Shown here: in pieces, positions 44,624 through 53,948 of the stretch
Layout: every line of letters begins with the position of its first letter
How positions within the stretch are numbered: position 1 is the first letter of the stretch
Source: Nannocystis bainbridge
GTDB taxonomy: Bacteria > Myxococcota_A > Polyangia > Nannocystales > Nannocystaceae
Reading direction: 5' to 3'
Assembly (NCBI RefSeq): GCF_028368995.1
Contig: NZ_JAQNDL010000003.1
Location: 2,108,001-2,172,000 of the forward strand
DNA length: 64,000 nucleotides
Program-made: the position numbers and the translations under genes
The notes under the pieces: generated by a model
Told to the model about the DNA's origin: nothing
Database searches by the model: none
What the model saw: only the letters and a program-made list of their open reading frames with translations

Positions 44624-45883
44624 TCACTGGATGGTCTTCTTGCAGTCCTTGAGGTTGAATTCCACGCGGCGGTTGTTCGCGCGGCCATCGTTGGTCTTGT
44701 TGCTGTCGATCGGCTTCTCCTCGCCCCAACCGATCGGCTCGAGGCGGCCGGTGTCGATGCCCGCCTTGACCAGGTAGTCGCGCACGCTGTTGACGCGCTT
44801 CTGCGACAGGGTCTTGTTGTACTTGTCGGAGCCCTTGCTGTCCGTGTGGCCCTCGATGAAGATCTTGATGTCCGGGGCCGCGTTGAGCGTGTCCTTGACC
44901 TCGTCGAGCACCTTGAAGCTCTTCGGGTCGATGTCCCACTTGTTGAACTTGAAGTAGATCTTGTCGGACAGCTTGATCTGGCAGTTGTCGATCTTCAGGA
45001 CATCCGGGCAACCATCCTCGTCCTCGACGCCGTCGTAGTCCTCGGGGAGGTTGCGGCAGTCGACCTCGACGCCGTTCTCGGTCTTCTTGTCCTTGTTGAT
45101 CCACTGGTACGTCCCGTCGGGGTTGCGCACCAGCTCGGCCGCGTCGAGGACCTTGTCCTTGTCGTTGTCGACGTCGGGGCAGCCATCCTCGTCCTCGAAC
45201 CCGTCGAAGTCCTCGGGGTCGTTCGGGCACTTGTCGTTGACGTCGAGGATCGTGTCGCGGTCGTTGTCCGGATCGGGGCAGCCGTCCTCGTCCTCGAACC
45301 CGTCGACGTCCTCCGGCTCGTTGCGGCAGTCGATCGTGCGACCGCTCTCCGTCTTCTTGTCGTTGGTCGACCAGGTGTAGCTCTTGCGCGCCTCGTCCTT
45401 CGTCAGCTTGTCGGCGTCGAGGACCCCGTCCTTGTCGTTGTCCTTGTCGGGGCAGCCGTCGTCGTCCTCGAAGCTGTCGAAGTCCTCCGGATCGTCGGGG
45501 CACTTGTCGGCGATGTCGTCGTAGCCGTCCCAGTCGCGGTCGTTGGCGCCGACCGGCGGCCGGCTGACCACGTTCGGGTCCTTGCAGCGGACCGGGTCGG
45601 TCTTCTTGCGCGCGAGCTGGGTGTAGAGATCGGCCTTCTCGGCGTGATCCTTGCCGCGGTAGTACTCGCCCATCGTCAGCGCGTCGCGCGAGAAGCGGAT
45701 GTTCGCCTCGGCGATCGCCGTCTCCTTGGGCGCGCAGCCGATCGACTTCGAGCCGTCGGCGATCGCTCCTTGCAGCACCGTGTCGGTGCCCTGGACCTTG
45801 CCGAGCAGGCGCTCGCCGAGACACCCGAGCCCGACGAAGGAGCTCGCCATCGTGGCGACCACACAAACAGTAAGGCGGTTCAC
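44624..45883 (-). CDS. OmpA-family protein with thrombospondin type 3 repeats
   Basis: 419 residues from a GTG at 45883 with GGAGG 6 nt upstream and a GTGA overlap with the previous gene. A signal with a probable lipobox (SFVGLGC) is followed by a helical region. About five calcium-binding TSP3 repeats come next (DDIADKCPDDPEDFD; FEDEDGCPDVDNDKDKV). A C-terminal OmpA domain ends the protein (KIFIEGHTDSKGSDKYN; RVNSVRDYLVKAGI; NRRVEF). OmpA domains anchor the outer membrane to peptidoglycan. The operon with a lipoprotein and a barrel suggests an envelope complex. Confidence 0.92.
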   Translation of the reverse strand: MNRLTVCVVATMASSFVGLGCLGERLLGKVQGTDTVLQGAIADGSKSIGCAPKETAIAEANIRFSRDALTMGEYYRGKDHAEKADLYTQLARKKTDPVRCKDPNVVSRPPVGANDRDWDGYDDIADKCPDDPEDFDSFEDDDGCPDKDNDKDGVLDADKLTKDEARKSYTWSTNDKKTESGRTIDCRNEPEDVDGFEDEDGCPDPDNDRDTILDVNDKCPNDPEDFDGFEDEDGCPDVDNDKDKVLDAAELVRNPDGTYQWINKDKKTENGVEVDCRNLPEDYDGVEDEDGCPDVLKIDNCQIKLSDKIYFKFNKWDIDPKSFKVLDEVKDTLNAAPDIKIFIEGHTDSKGSDKYNKTLSQKRVNSVRDYLVKAGIDTGRLEPIGWGEEKPIDSNKTNDGRANNRRVEFNLKDCKKTIQ

Positions 45884-46353
45884 TTGCCACCTCCGACCGA
45901 CACGCCGGCCTTGACCTCGCCCTTGGCACCGCCCGCTCCGGTGGAGCCGGTCGCCTTGGCGTCGCCGCTCGCCTTGCCGTCGGCAGGCGTCGTCGCGGCC
46001 GGAATCTCGTCGGGGGTCGCGACGCCCTCGGCGCGCTGGTCCATCTGCCCCTTGCGCCGCATCTCGGCCTTCTTCTTCGCCTCTTCGGCGAGCTGCTTGG
46101 CCCGCTCGCCGTAGTCGAACGAGCGCTCGTATTCGCTGTAGCCCATCAAGATCTTCGACTGCTCCAGGTAGGTCACCGAGCCCCAGTACTCGTAGGGGGC
46201 GTTCTCCTCGGCGCCGGCCGCCTCGGCGTCCGCCACCGCCCGGGTCGACTCCTTGGCCACCTTCTTGAGGTACCCAAAGGGTCCACAGCCCGCAGTACAC
46301 GCGGCCGCGACGACGATGGGGATCAGCTTGACGAATCGCGTTGTTCGCAGCAC
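45880..46353 (-). CDS. DUF4398-like lipoprotein
   Basis: 157 residues from a GTG at 46353 with GGGAG upstream. The signal FVKLIPIVVAAACTAGC has a good lipobox (TAGC). The mature part is a helical hairpin (EYWGSVTYLEQSKILMGYSE; ERAKQLAEEAKKKAEMRRKG) like the DUF4398 family that often precedes OmpA genes. A low-complexity Ala/Gly/Lys tail follows. Coupled translation with the OmpA gene (4-nt overlap) implies they act together. Confidence 0.82.
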   Translation of the reverse strand: MLRTTRFVKLIPIVVAAACTAGCGPFGYLKKVAKESTRAVADAEAAGAEENAPYEYWGSVTYLEQSKILMGYSEYERSFDYGERAKQLAEEAKKKAEMRRKGQMDQRAEGVATPDEIPAATTPADGKASGDAKATGSTGAGGAKGEVKAGVSVGGGK

Positions 46354-46489
46354 CAGAAGGCTCCCTGGTTCGAGATCGTGGCAGGCGTCGTTGAAGGGGG
46401 TCGTAAGGGTCCGGCCCCAGGCCCGCGATGGGGCCGTCATGGAGCCGGGGTCTGCCCGAGCGGGCGCGACGACTGCCGAAATCGCCGCG

Positions 46490-46519
46490 ACGATACCAGG
46501 GGCCGGCGCAAAGGGTCAA
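46490..46519 (-). promoter_or_regulatory. Promoter for the lipoprotein-OmpA-barrel operon
   Basis: On the minus strand, TTGACC and TATCGT are separated by 18 nt, about 130 nt upstream of the lipoprotein start. The 339-nt divergent gap up to 46692 holds no convincing gene. A matching promoter for the plus-strand gene was not found. Confidence 0.55.
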
Positions 46520-46692
46520 CAAGCCGACCTCCGCGGTCACGACCCCGACAGAGCCGGCGTGAACGCCACTTCTGGCGCCTCCGGCCGTAGCGGCCGCGAC
46601 CGCGGAGTCCCAGCAAGCCGTGGGGAAAAGCCCTCCTGCCCCAACCGGTCACTCCTGGTTCTCCTGGTCGCTGGCGGGTACGCTGCACGCCG

Positions 46693-47607
46693 ATGTCGTC
46701 TCGCCGCGCAAGGCCGCCGTCCGCGCGCCTGGCCGTCTGCCTCGCCGGGATCGCGCTCGCAACGGGCCTCGCCTGCACCCGCGTCAGCGACACGCCGCGG
46801 TTCGAGCCGATCTCCGAGCGCCTCGAGATCCTCGAGACGATCCCCGGCCCGATGGCGGACGACGTACCTCCCGGGGCCCAGATCGACTTCTGCTTCTCCG
46901 GCACCCTCGACCCGCGGGCCCTCGACGACCTCGACGCCTCCCTGCGCTCCGGCCTCGTCACCTTCGACACCCAGCTCGACCTGCAGTTGTTCGCCTGGCG
47001 CCCGCCGGGCGAGAGCAGCGGCACCGCCGACGCCCCGTGGTGCCCCGGCAGCGTGGTGTCCCTGCGCGCCAAGGAGCCGCTGGTCCCGGGGGTCCTCCAC
47101 CGCGTCCGCCTCGCCCCCTCGGCGGTCGGCTGGGCCGGCGAGCAGCTCGACGTCACCACCCCCGGCTGGGTCGCCGACGACGGCGGCCCGCTGTTCATCC
47201 TGCAGTTCTACGTCCGCGAGCCCGAAGACGACGGCAAGACCGACCCGCCGGAGCCGGCGCCGACGCTGACCCAGCTGTTCGCCCCAGGCCAGGTGTTCGC
47301 CGCCAACAACCCCGCCTGCAGCTGCCACCGCGACCCGGACGCGCTGGCCTACGAGCGCCTCGACCTGTCGTCGCCGCAAGCCGCGTTCGCCGGGCTGGTC
47401 CTGCCGACCCGCCGCCAGTCGACCGGCTTCCCGATGGTCGTGCCCCGCCGCCCGTCGGAGAGCTTCCTCGTCCAGGTGCTCCTGCGCGACGACGACGGCC
47501 AGGCCCTGCACGGCGTGCGCGGCGACCCGATGCCCCCCGACGCGCCCCTGCCCTATCAGGAGATGCTGGCGATCGTGCGCTGGATCGAGGGCGGCGCGCT
47601 GCCCTGA
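46693..47607 (+). CDS. Lipoprotein with a degenerate cytochrome-c-like C-terminal domain
   Basis: 304 residues. The signal ARLAVCLAGIALATGLAC has a lipobox (GLAC). A beta-rich middle segment resembles Ig-like domains (DDVPPGAQIDFCFSGTLDPR). The end follows the layout of the short cytochrome-like domain common in myxobacteria and planctomycetes: CSCHRDP, then YERLDLSSPQAAFAGLV, PMPPDAPLP and MLAIVRWIEGGALP. The heme site would normally be CxxCH; here it reads CSCH, so covalent heme is doubtful. Function unknown. It is monocistronic as far as can be seen. Confidence 0.78.
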   Translation: MSSRRARPPSARLAVCLAGIALATGLACTRVSDTPRFEPISERLEILETIPGPMADDVPPGAQIDFCFSGTLDPRALDDLDASLRSGLVTFDTQLDLQLFAWRPPGESSGTADAPWCPGSVVSLRAKEPLVPGVLHRVRLAPSAVGWAGEQLDVTTPGWVADDGGPLFILQFYVREPEDDGKTDPPEPAPTLTQLFAPGQVFAANNPACSCHRDPDALAYERLDLSSPQAAFAGLVLPTRRQSTGFPMVVPRRPSESFLVQVLLRDDDGQALHGVRGDPMPPDAPLPYQEMLAIVRWIEGGALP

Positions 47608-47689
47608 GCCGACCGGGCCGGAGGTCGAGCGCCGATCTCCGCGGCTCGAGCTCCGGCCATCCCCGCGGGGCCGACAGCCCGGCCCGCGC

Positions 47690-48049
47690 TCACGGCACCT
47701 TGCCGCCCGGGTACTCCGGCTGCTCGAGCTCCCGCAGGGTCGTCAGCATGCCCTGCAGCCGCTTGGCCCGCTCGCGCGCCTGCTCGCGCGAGCGCTCGAA
47801 GTCGAGGTCCTTGAGGCCGAGCGCCGAGGCCCGGTCGTACAGCGCCAGCGCTTCTTCCTGGCCCTTGAGGCAGGTCTGGATCTGGTCGCCGGAGATCACG
47901 TTCTGGCCGATCTGTTGATCGAACACCAGTTTGCACGGGCCCCGCTCGGCCTCGCCTTCGGCCTTCATCCCTTGCGCGTACACCTCGCGGGCGGACTCGC
48001 CGCAGCCGAGGAGAAGGACCAACCAGAGCCCGAACGACAGCCGCGGCAT
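47690..48049 (-). CDS. Small helical lipoprotein, unknown function
   Basis: 119 residues. MPRLSFGLWLVLLLGC is a classic lipoprotein signal. The mature part is mostly helical and charged (ARERAKRLQGMLTTLRELEQ), with Cys residues near positions 39 and 60. It is convergent with the preceding lipoprotein gene and divergent from ribF. No family recognised. Confidence 0.7.
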   Translation of the reverse strand: MPRLSFGLWLVLLLGCGESAREVYAQGMKAEGEAERGPCKLVFDQQIGQNVISGDQIQTCLKGQEEALALYDRASALGLKDLDFERSREQARERAKRLQGMLTTLRELEQPEYPGGKVP

Positions 48050-48402
48050 GCCTCCACCCTAACCGCTTCTCGCGGCCCGGGCGAGCGAGCCGCGCCAGAG
48101 AGAGGGGTCCCGGCCCTCGCGCTCCTGCCGTCCCGACTCTGGCCCTCGTCGCCCCTCCGAGCGCGAACCGTCCCGACCCTCGCGTTTATCTGCGAGCACG
48201 ACCTCGCGCGATCTTCTGCAACCTGTGCAACCTGCCCCCCACGGCCGGGCGAGGCGCCGCTGCGAATCCGGTCCCTTCCTTCTGTCTGTCCTGCGAGCCG
48301 CTCGCGCGAGACCCGGCGTCCAACAGCGTCCCACGTGAGCCAAGCCCCGCGCCGCCCGCGCTCCGCGCCCTCGTGTGCATGCTAGCTTCGCGGCCGGTCG
48401 CC
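48050..48402. other. Gap without a recognised gene, divergent lipoprotein/ribF
   Basis: About 350 nt with GC-rich, low-complexity sequence. Open frames here lack ribosome sites and protein-like composition. No clear sigma-70 promoter was seen on either strand, although both flanking genes must be transcribed outward from it. Confidence 0.5.
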
Positions 48403-49401
48403 ATGCGCCTCCTGCGGCAGCCCACGCCCCTTCCTCCTGGCACCGCAGCGTGCATCGGCGCCTTCGACGGCCTCCACCTCGGCCACCAGGCGCTCCTTCG
48501 CCGCGCCGCTGCCCTGGCCCCGCGGATCGCCCTCGTCACCTTCGACCCGCACCCCGCCCAGGTCCTCGCGCCCGAGCGGGCCCCGCCGCGCCTGCAGACC
48601 CTGGCCCAGCGGGCCCGCGTCGCCGCCGCGCTCGGGGTCGACAGCCTCGTCGTCCTGCCCTTCACCCGCGCCCTCGCCGACACCGCCCCTGACGCCTTCG
48701 TCGAGCGCCTCCTGCTCGCCGGCCTGCGCCCGGCCGCCGTCGTCGTCGGCCCCGATTTCCGCTTCGGCTCCGGCCGCGCCGGCGGCCCCGCCGACCTGCG
48801 CCGCCTGCTCGGCCCTGCCGGCGTCGAGGTCGAAGTCGTCACCGAGGTCAGCCTCCCCACCGATCCATCCCAGGCCAAGCTCGGCAGCTCCGGCATCCGG
48901 CGCGCCGTCGAGCGCGGCGACCTGCCCGCCGCCGCCGCCATGCTCGGCCGCGCCTACAGCGTCGAGGGCCCGGTCGTCTCCGGCGCTCGCCGCGGCCGCG
49001 ACCTCGGCTTCCCGACCGCCAACGTCGCCGTCCGCAACCCGCTGCTGCCCCCGCCGGGCGTCTACGCCGGCGCGCTCGCGCTCGTCGCCCCCGATCCCGA
49101 TGCCGGCACCGTCTGGCCCGCCGTCATGAACCTGGGTCAAAACCCAACCTTCGGCCCTGACAGCCCCCAGACTCTCGAGGTCCACGCGCTCGACGTCGAC
49201 CTCGGCCAGTCGCTCTACGACCGCCCGGTCGAGGTCGCCTTCGCCGCCCGCCTGCGCCCCGAGGAGCGGTTCCCCTCCGCGACCGCTCTGGTCGCCCAGA
49301 TCGCCCGCGACATCGAGGTCGCCCGCCCCCTCCTCACCGCGGACTGGCTGGCCCACGCGGTCCTCGGCGCCGCCTCCACCTGGGACGACGACCATGTCTG
49401 A
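48403..49401 (+). CDS. ribF: Bifunctional riboflavin kinase/FMN adenylyltransferase
   Basis: 332 residues from the ATG at 48403. The N-terminal nucleotidyltransferase domain has IGAFDGLHLGHQALL (GxFDGxHxGH), VTFDPHPAQVLAP and VVVGPDFRFGSGRAG. The C-terminal kinase has SVEGPVVSGARRGRDLGFPT, NLGQNPTFG and LRPEERFPSATALVAQI. It makes FMN and FAD from riboflavin, which the flavin-dependent enzyme further along would need. The next gene overlaps it by 8 nt. Confidence 0.95.
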   Translation: MRLLRQPTPLPPGTAACIGAFDGLHLGHQALLRRAAALAPRIALVTFDPHPAQVLAPERAPPRLQTLAQRARVAAALGVDSLVVLPFTRALADTAPDAFVERLLLAGLRPAAVVVGPDFRFGSGRAGGPADLRRLLGPAGVEVEVVTEVSLPTDPSQAKLGSSGIRRAVERGDLPAAAAMLGRAYSVEGPVVSGARRGRDLGFPTANVAVRNPLLPPPGVYAGALALVAPDPDAGTVWPAVMNLGQNPTFGPDSPQTLEVHALDVDLGQSLYDRPVEVAFAARLRPEERFPSATALVAQIARDIEVARPLLTADWLAHAVLGAASTWDDDHV

Positions 49402-49867
49402 AGCGCCCGCCCTCGTCAGCGCCACGCTCGCCCAGCTGTACATGCAGCAGGACCACCTCGAGCAGGCCCGCCGCGTCATCCAGCGGGTGCTCGCCGCCGA
49501 TCCGCTGCACGGCCACGCCCTCGTGCTCGCCGACCGCCTGGCCAACCGCTCGCGCGCCCGGCTCTACGCCGCCTTTCAGCCCGGCAGCGGCGTCGTCGTC
49601 CGCTGGCACGATGCCCCGCCCGAGCCCGCGCTGCACCTGATCCTGGCCGTCTTCCGCGCGGTCCCGGCCTTCCCCGGCCGCACCAGCACCCAGGTCACCT
49701 CGATCCGCTGCCGCGCCGAGGCCGGCGAGCACACCTTCCCGATCGCCGGCGGCCCGCGCCCCAGCCCCGCCAGCGCCAGCCTGTGCCTGGCCCGCCTGGC
49801 CCCCGACGGCCTCCAGCTGCTCGCCGTCCACGAAGCGATCTCCTGGCCCACCCCCACGGGCCCGTAG
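49394..49867 (+). CDS. Small protein with N-terminal TPR-like helices
   Basis: 157 residues. The start overlaps the ribF stop by 8 nt, so translation is probably coupled. Residues 1-55 look like one to two TPR units (TLAQLYMQQDHLEQARRVIQ; VLAADPLHGHALVLADRLAN). The rest is beta-rich, with no signal or membrane segment. The family is not recognised. A role linked to RibF is only suggested by the overlap. Confidence 0.7.
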   Translation: MSEAPALVSATLAQLYMQQDHLEQARRVIQRVLAADPLHGHALVLADRLANRSRARLYAAFQPGSGVVVRWHDAPPEPALHLILAVFRAVPAFPGRTSTQVTSIRCRAEAGEHTFPIAGGPRPSPASASLCLARLAPDGLQLLAVHEAISWPTPTGP

Positions 49868-50064
49868 CTGCCGATTCAGGCGGTCGCTACGCCTGCTCGC
49901 CCGCGAGGTCCGGGCTCACTGGCACGATCGACCTTACGCCCCGTCTCCTCCCGTCCCCGATCGGCCTGCACCGTGGCGGCGCGCACGGATGACCGGCGCA
50001 CCGGCCTCGTGCGCGCCCGCAGACGCGCGCGCGCCTGGGCGCCTGTGCTAGTGTCCGCCCGCTC

Positions 50065-50961
50065 ATGTTCCGCGGAGCCCTCACCGCCCTGATCACTCCC
50101 ATGCGGCCCGCGGCCGGCGGCGCCTCCGAGCTCGACGAGCCCGCCCTGGTCGCCCTCGTCGAGGCCCAGATCGCCGCGGGGATCCACGGTCTCGTGCCGT
50201 GCGGCACCACCGGCGAGGCCAGCACCTTGAGCGCTGCCGAGCACCTCCGCGTCGTCGAGCTCGTCGTCAAGACCGCGCGGCGGCGCGTCCCCGTGCTCGC
50301 CGGCGCCGGCGGCAACGACACCGCCAGGGCCGTCGAGCTCGCGCGCGCCTGCAAGGCTGCCGGGGCTGACGGCACGCTGCAGGTCACTCCTTACTACAAC
50401 AGGCCGACCCAGGCCGGCCTCGTCGCCCACTTCCGCGCCATCGCCGAGGCCAGCGACCTCCCGGTCGTCGTCTACAACGTGCCCGGGCGGACCGGCTGCG
50501 ATCTGCTGCCCGAGACCGTCGCCGAGCTGGCCCGCGACCCGAAGATCGTCGGCATCAAAGAGGCCACCGGCGACATGAACCGGGCCGCCCGCCTGCGTGA
50601 GCTGCTGCCCGGGCGCCGCGACTTCGCCCTGCTCTCCGGCGACGACTTCACCGTCCTGCCCTTCCTCGCGCTCGGCGGTCACGGCGTCATCTCCGTCACC
50701 TCCAACGTCGCCCCGCAGTGGGTCGCCGGTCTGTGCGACGCCGCCGCGGCCGGCCGCTGGGACGACGCCCGCGCCCTGCACGACCGCCACTACCCGCTGG
50801 CCCGCGCCCTCTTCAGCCAGCCCAACCCGATCCCCGTCAAGGCCGCCGTCGCCCTCCAGGGCCGCTGCACCGGCGACCTCCGCCTCCCGCTCCTCCCGCT
50901 CGATCGCCAGGGCCGCGAGGGCCTGGCCGACACCTTGCGCACCCTCGGTCTTCTGTCCTAG
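50065..50961 (+). CDS. dapA: 4-hydroxy-tetrahydrodipicolinate synthase
   Basis: 298 residues, TIM barrel. It condenses pyruvate with aspartate semialdehyde in the lysine/diaminopimelate pathway. Seen features are GTTGEASTLSAAEH (substrate loop), VVYNVPGRTGCDL with the catalytic Tyr, and IVGIKEATGD with the Schiff-base Lys. It is followed by dapB 30 nt later. A one-mismatch 14-mer repeat (50954-50967) overlaps the stop codon. The 197 nt upstream of it hold no gene. Confidence 0.97.
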   Translation: MFRGALTALITPMRPAAGGASELDEPALVALVEAQIAAGIHGLVPCGTTGEASTLSAAEHLRVVELVVKTARRRVPVLAGAGGNDTARAVELARACKAAGADGTLQVTPYYNRPTQAGLVAHFRAIAEASDLPVVVYNVPGRTGCDLLPETVAELARDPKIVGIKEATGDMNRAARLRELLPGRRDFALLSGDDFTVLPFLALGGHGVISVTSNVAPQWVAGLCDAAAAGRWDDARALHDRHYPLARALFSQPNPIPVKAAVALQGRCTGDLRLPLLPLDRQGREGLADTLRTLGLLS

Positions 50962-50991
50962 AAGACAGGTCCCAAAGGCCAGCCACCGATT

Positions 50992-51816
50992 ATGACGACC
51001 GAACGCCTCGTCCCCATCAGCATCGTCGGCGCCCGCGGGCGCATGGGCAAGACCCTCATCCGCGAGATCGTGCTCAGCGACAGCATGATCCTCGAGGCGG
51101 CCGTCGACCGTGAAGGCGGCGCCGGGCTCGGGCAGGACGCCGGCCGGCTCGCCGGGCTGCACGACATCGGCGTGACCGTGGTCGACGAGCTGCGGCCGCG
51201 GCGCAACAGCGTCGTCGTCGACTTCTCGCTCGCCCCCGCGACCGACGCCAACATCCGCCGCTGCGTCGAGGCCGGCGTGCCGCTGGTGCTCGGCACCACC
51301 GGCCTGCAAAAGTCCACCCGCGAGCTGCTGCGCGGCGCCTCCCGCGAGATCGCCATCGTCAGCGCCGCCAACTTCAGCGTCGGCGTGACCCTGCTGACCA
51401 AGATCGCCGGCCTCGTCGCTGGCTCGCTCGGCGAGAGCTGGGACGCCGAGCTGCTCGAGATCCACCACAGCCACAAGCGCGACGCCCCCTCGGGGACCGC
51501 CCTGCGGATCGCCAAGGCCGTGGCCAAGGCGACCGGCCGCGACCTCGAGGGTGTCATGCGCACCGACCGGGCCGGAGAGAACGCCCGCCCGCGCGAGCGC
51601 GGCGAGATCGGCGTGGCCGCGGTCCGCGGCGGCGACTCGATCGGCGAGCACACCCTCATGTTCCTCGCCGACGGCGAGCGGCTCGAGCTGACCCACCGAG
51701 CCTTTGACCGGGCCATCTTCGCCCGCGGCGCCCTGCGGGCCGCCCGATGGGTCGCCGGCCGAGCGCCGGGCCTCTACAGCATGGCCGACGTCATCGGCCT
51801 CGGCGACCTGGGCTGA
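50992..51816 (+). CDS. dapB: 4-hydroxy-tetrahydrodipicolinate reductase
   Basis: 274 residues. The N-terminal NAD(P)H site is SIVGARGRMGKTLIREIV. The catalytic region is IHHSHKRDAPSGTALRIAK, carrying the His-His and Lys plus the PSGTA substrate loop. It reduces the DapA product. The dapA-dapB pair is a normal operon, and its stop overlaps the next start (TGATG), tying lysine/peptidoglycan precursor genes to the lipid locus. Confidence 0.97.
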   Translation: MTTERLVPISIVGARGRMGKTLIREIVLSDSMILEAAVDREGGAGLGQDAGRLAGLHDIGVTVVDELRPRRNSVVVDFSLAPATDANIRRCVEAGVPLVLGTTGLQKSTRELLRGASREIAIVSAANFSVGVTLLTKIAGLVAGSLGESWDAELLEIHHSHKRDAPSGTALRIAKAVAKATGRDLEGVMRTDRAGENARPRERGEIGVAAVRGGDSIGEHTLMFLADGERLELTHRAFDRAIFARGALRAARWVAGRAPGLYSMADVIGLGDLG

Positions 51817-52199
51817 TGCGCCGGCAGTTCGACCTCGAGCTGGTGCGGCGCAGCAGCACCGGCGGCGGCGAGACCGCGACCTTCGCCGTCGAGGTCCCGG
51901 CCGACCTGCTCTATTTCGCCGGACATTTCCCCGGCGAGCCGGTGCTGCCCGGCGTGGCCCAGTTGGTCGCCCTGGTGCTCGACCGGGTGCGGGCGCTGTG
52001 GCCCGAGCTCGGCGAGCCGACGCGGGTCGGCAGGCTCAAATTCAAGCAGCCGATCGCCCCCGGCGACGCGCTCGAGCTCACCGTCGAGCTCGAGCGCGGC
52101 GAGGCGGCCCCGCGGGTGCATTTCCAGATCGATCGCAAAGGTCAGGCCTGCACCGTCGGGGTCATGACCTTTGCCACGGCGGGCGAATCGCAGGGTTGA
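51816..52199 (+). CDS. FabZ/ApeI-like 3-hydroxyacyl-ACP dehydratase
   Basis: 127 residues, hotdog fold. The catalytic signature AGHFPGEPVLPGVAQLVALV is canonical for FabA/FabZ, with the active-site His in GHFPG. Substrate-tunnel residues continue in RVGRLKFKQPIAPGDALELT. The ATG overlaps the dapB stop by one base, so it is translated from the same message. Next to an ACP, a second hotdog enzyme and a ketosynthase, it fits a specialised chain-building pathway rather than bulk fatty-acid synthesis. Confidence 0.88.
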   Translation: MRRQFDLELVRRSSTGGGETATFAVEVPADLLYFAGHFPGEPVLPGVAQLVALVLDRVRALWPELGEPTRVGRLKFKQPIAPGDALELTVELERGEAAPRVHFQIDRKGQACTVGVMTFATAGESQG

Positions 52200-52245
52200 G
52201 CGCCGGCGCCGTCCATCGGCTATGTCATCACCTCCCGGAGGTCAT

Positions 52246-53844
52246 GTGGAAGCAGTTCGAACCGTCGACGTCGCCGTGCTGGGCGGCGGCCTCGCAGGCA
52301 ATCTGATCGCCCGCCAGCTCCGCCGCCAGGTCCCGGGCCTCTCGGTCGCGGTGTTCGAGAAGAGCACCGAGGGCTCGTTCAAGGTCGGCGAGTCCTCCGT
52401 CGAGATCGCCGGCAACTTCCTGACCCGCCGGCTCGGCCTGACCTCGTACCTCTACCAGCACCAGCTGCCGAAGAACGGCCTCCGCTTCTTCTTCGACACC
52501 CCCGAGAAGAACGCCGAGCTCCACGACATGACCGAGCTCGGCAGCCGCCACCTGCTGCGCTTGCCGTCGTTCCAGCTCGACCGCGCCCGCCTCGAGAACG
52601 ACCTCCTGCGCATGAACGGGGACGCCGGGGTCGACATCCACCTCGGCGCCAAGGCCCACGACCTCGCGCTCGCCGAGGGCGCCGAGGGCGGGCCGGCGAT
52701 GCACGAGTTCACCGTCACCGAGGGCGAGCAGCAGACCCGCTGGCGCTGCAAGTGGCTGATCGACGCCAGCGGCCGGGCCAGCCTGGTCGCCCGCGCCAAG
52801 GAGCTGCGCGTCCCGACCGAGCTGCCCGTCAGCGCCGTCTGGGGCCGGTTCCGCGGCTACGCCGACATGGACGACATGGGCCCGCCCGCGTGGCGCGACC
52901 GCGTCCAGAACACCGCCCGCTTCCTCAGCACCAATCACTTCTGCTACCCCGGCTACTGGATCTGGTTCATCCCGTTGGGCCAGGAGGTCATGAGCGTCGG
53001 CTGGGTCGGCGAGAAGGCCCAGTTCAGCGACGCGTGGCGCAAGCCCGAGGGCTTCCTCGAGTTCCTCAAGGGCCACAAGGCCGTGTGGGACCTGCTGCGC
53101 GGCGGCCAGGCCGAGCTCGTCGACATCCTCTCGTACAAGCAGCTCGCCTACGGCACCAAGCGGTTCTTCCGCGGCGAGGACCGGTGGTTCCTGCTCGGCG
53201 AGGCCGCCGCCTTCACCGACCCCTTCTACAGCCCGGGCAGCGACTTCATCTCGATCGAGAGCGACTACATCGTCGACATGATCGCCCGCGACGCCGCCGG
53301 CGAGAGCCGCGCCGACATCGCCGAGCGCTCGGACACCTACGACGAGTTCATGCAGTTCCGGTTCGCCGCCACCGTGCTGCTGTACCGCGACCTCTACTCG
53401 GTGCTCGGCAGCTACGAGCTGCTCAAGCTCAAGTGGGACTTCGACATCGCCTGCTACTACAACCTGTGGGCGGCGCCGTTCTTCACCGACCAGCACCTCG
53501 ACCTGCGCTACTTGAAGGCCGAGCTGCGGCGCAAAGAGTTCGTCCTCCTGGGGCTCGAGAATTTCGCCCGCTTCTTCAAGCAGATCGAGGGCGAGATGCA
53601 CGCGCGCGGCGGCTACTACCGCAAGAACCTCGGTCAGTATTGCTACCAGCTCGACTTGGTCGACTTCATGGATGACATGTTCGCGCCGCGGCCGCGGCGG
53701 CAGGTGATGCGCACCACAGAGGCGATCTTCAACGGCACCCGCGACCGCGGCCTCGCCATCTTGCAGGACCTGGGGGTCGTACCGACGCGAGACGCCCCCG
53801 CCCTGCCCCTTTACGAGTTCATGCTCCAAGAGCCCCTCGCCTGA
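52246..53844 (+). CDS. Flavin-dependent halogenase-like oxidoreductase
   Basis: 532 residues from a GTG at 52246 preceded by GGAGG 4 nt upstream; an in-frame ATG at 52222 without a ribosome site is the alternative. The FAD site is VAVLGGGLAGNLIARQLRRQ. KVGESSVEIAGNFLTRRLGL matches the GES region of FADH2-dependent halogenases. The WxWxIP halogenase motif is present as YWIWFIPLG. A second FAD element is GEAAAFTDPFYSPGSDFI. Homologues occur in xanthomonadin, flexirubin and other polyene clusters, where some halogenate and others act as oxidoreductases. The neighbouring ACP suggests a carrier-bound substrate. Confidence 0.85.
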   Translation: MEAVRTVDVAVLGGGLAGNLIARQLRRQVPGLSVAVFEKSTEGSFKVGESSVEIAGNFLTRRLGLTSYLYQHQLPKNGLRFFFDTPEKNAELHDMTELGSRHLLRLPSFQLDRARLENDLLRMNGDAGVDIHLGAKAHDLALAEGAEGGPAMHEFTVTEGEQQTRWRCKWLIDASGRASLVARAKELRVPTELPVSAVWGRFRGYADMDDMGPPAWRDRVQNTARFLSTNHFCYPGYWIWFIPLGQEVMSVGWVGEKAQFSDAWRKPEGFLEFLKGHKAVWDLLRGGQAELVDILSYKQLAYGTKRFFRGEDRWFLLGEAAAFTDPFYSPGSDFISIESDYIVDMIARDAAGESRADIAERSDTYDEFMQFRFAATVLLYRDLYSVLGSYELLKLKWDFDIACYYNLWAAPFFTDQHLDLRYLKAELRRKEFVLLGLENFARFFKQIEGEMHARGGYYRKNLGQYCYQLDLVDFMDDMFAPRPRRQVMRTTEAIFNGTRDRGLAILQDLGVVPTRDAPALPLYEFMLQEPLA

Positions 53845-53948
53845 GCCGACCGGGTCGGGCCCTGCGGGACCCGAAGCGGCCGGCCGAGCCCCCGGGCGAG
53901 CTTTACCTCCCCGGGCCCTGCAAGTACCATTCGCCGAACGACCCCAGC

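Noticed and set aside
51891..51950. GGACATTTCC in the first dehydratase gene as a repeat half site
   Set aside because: These bases encode the universally conserved GHFPG active-site motif.
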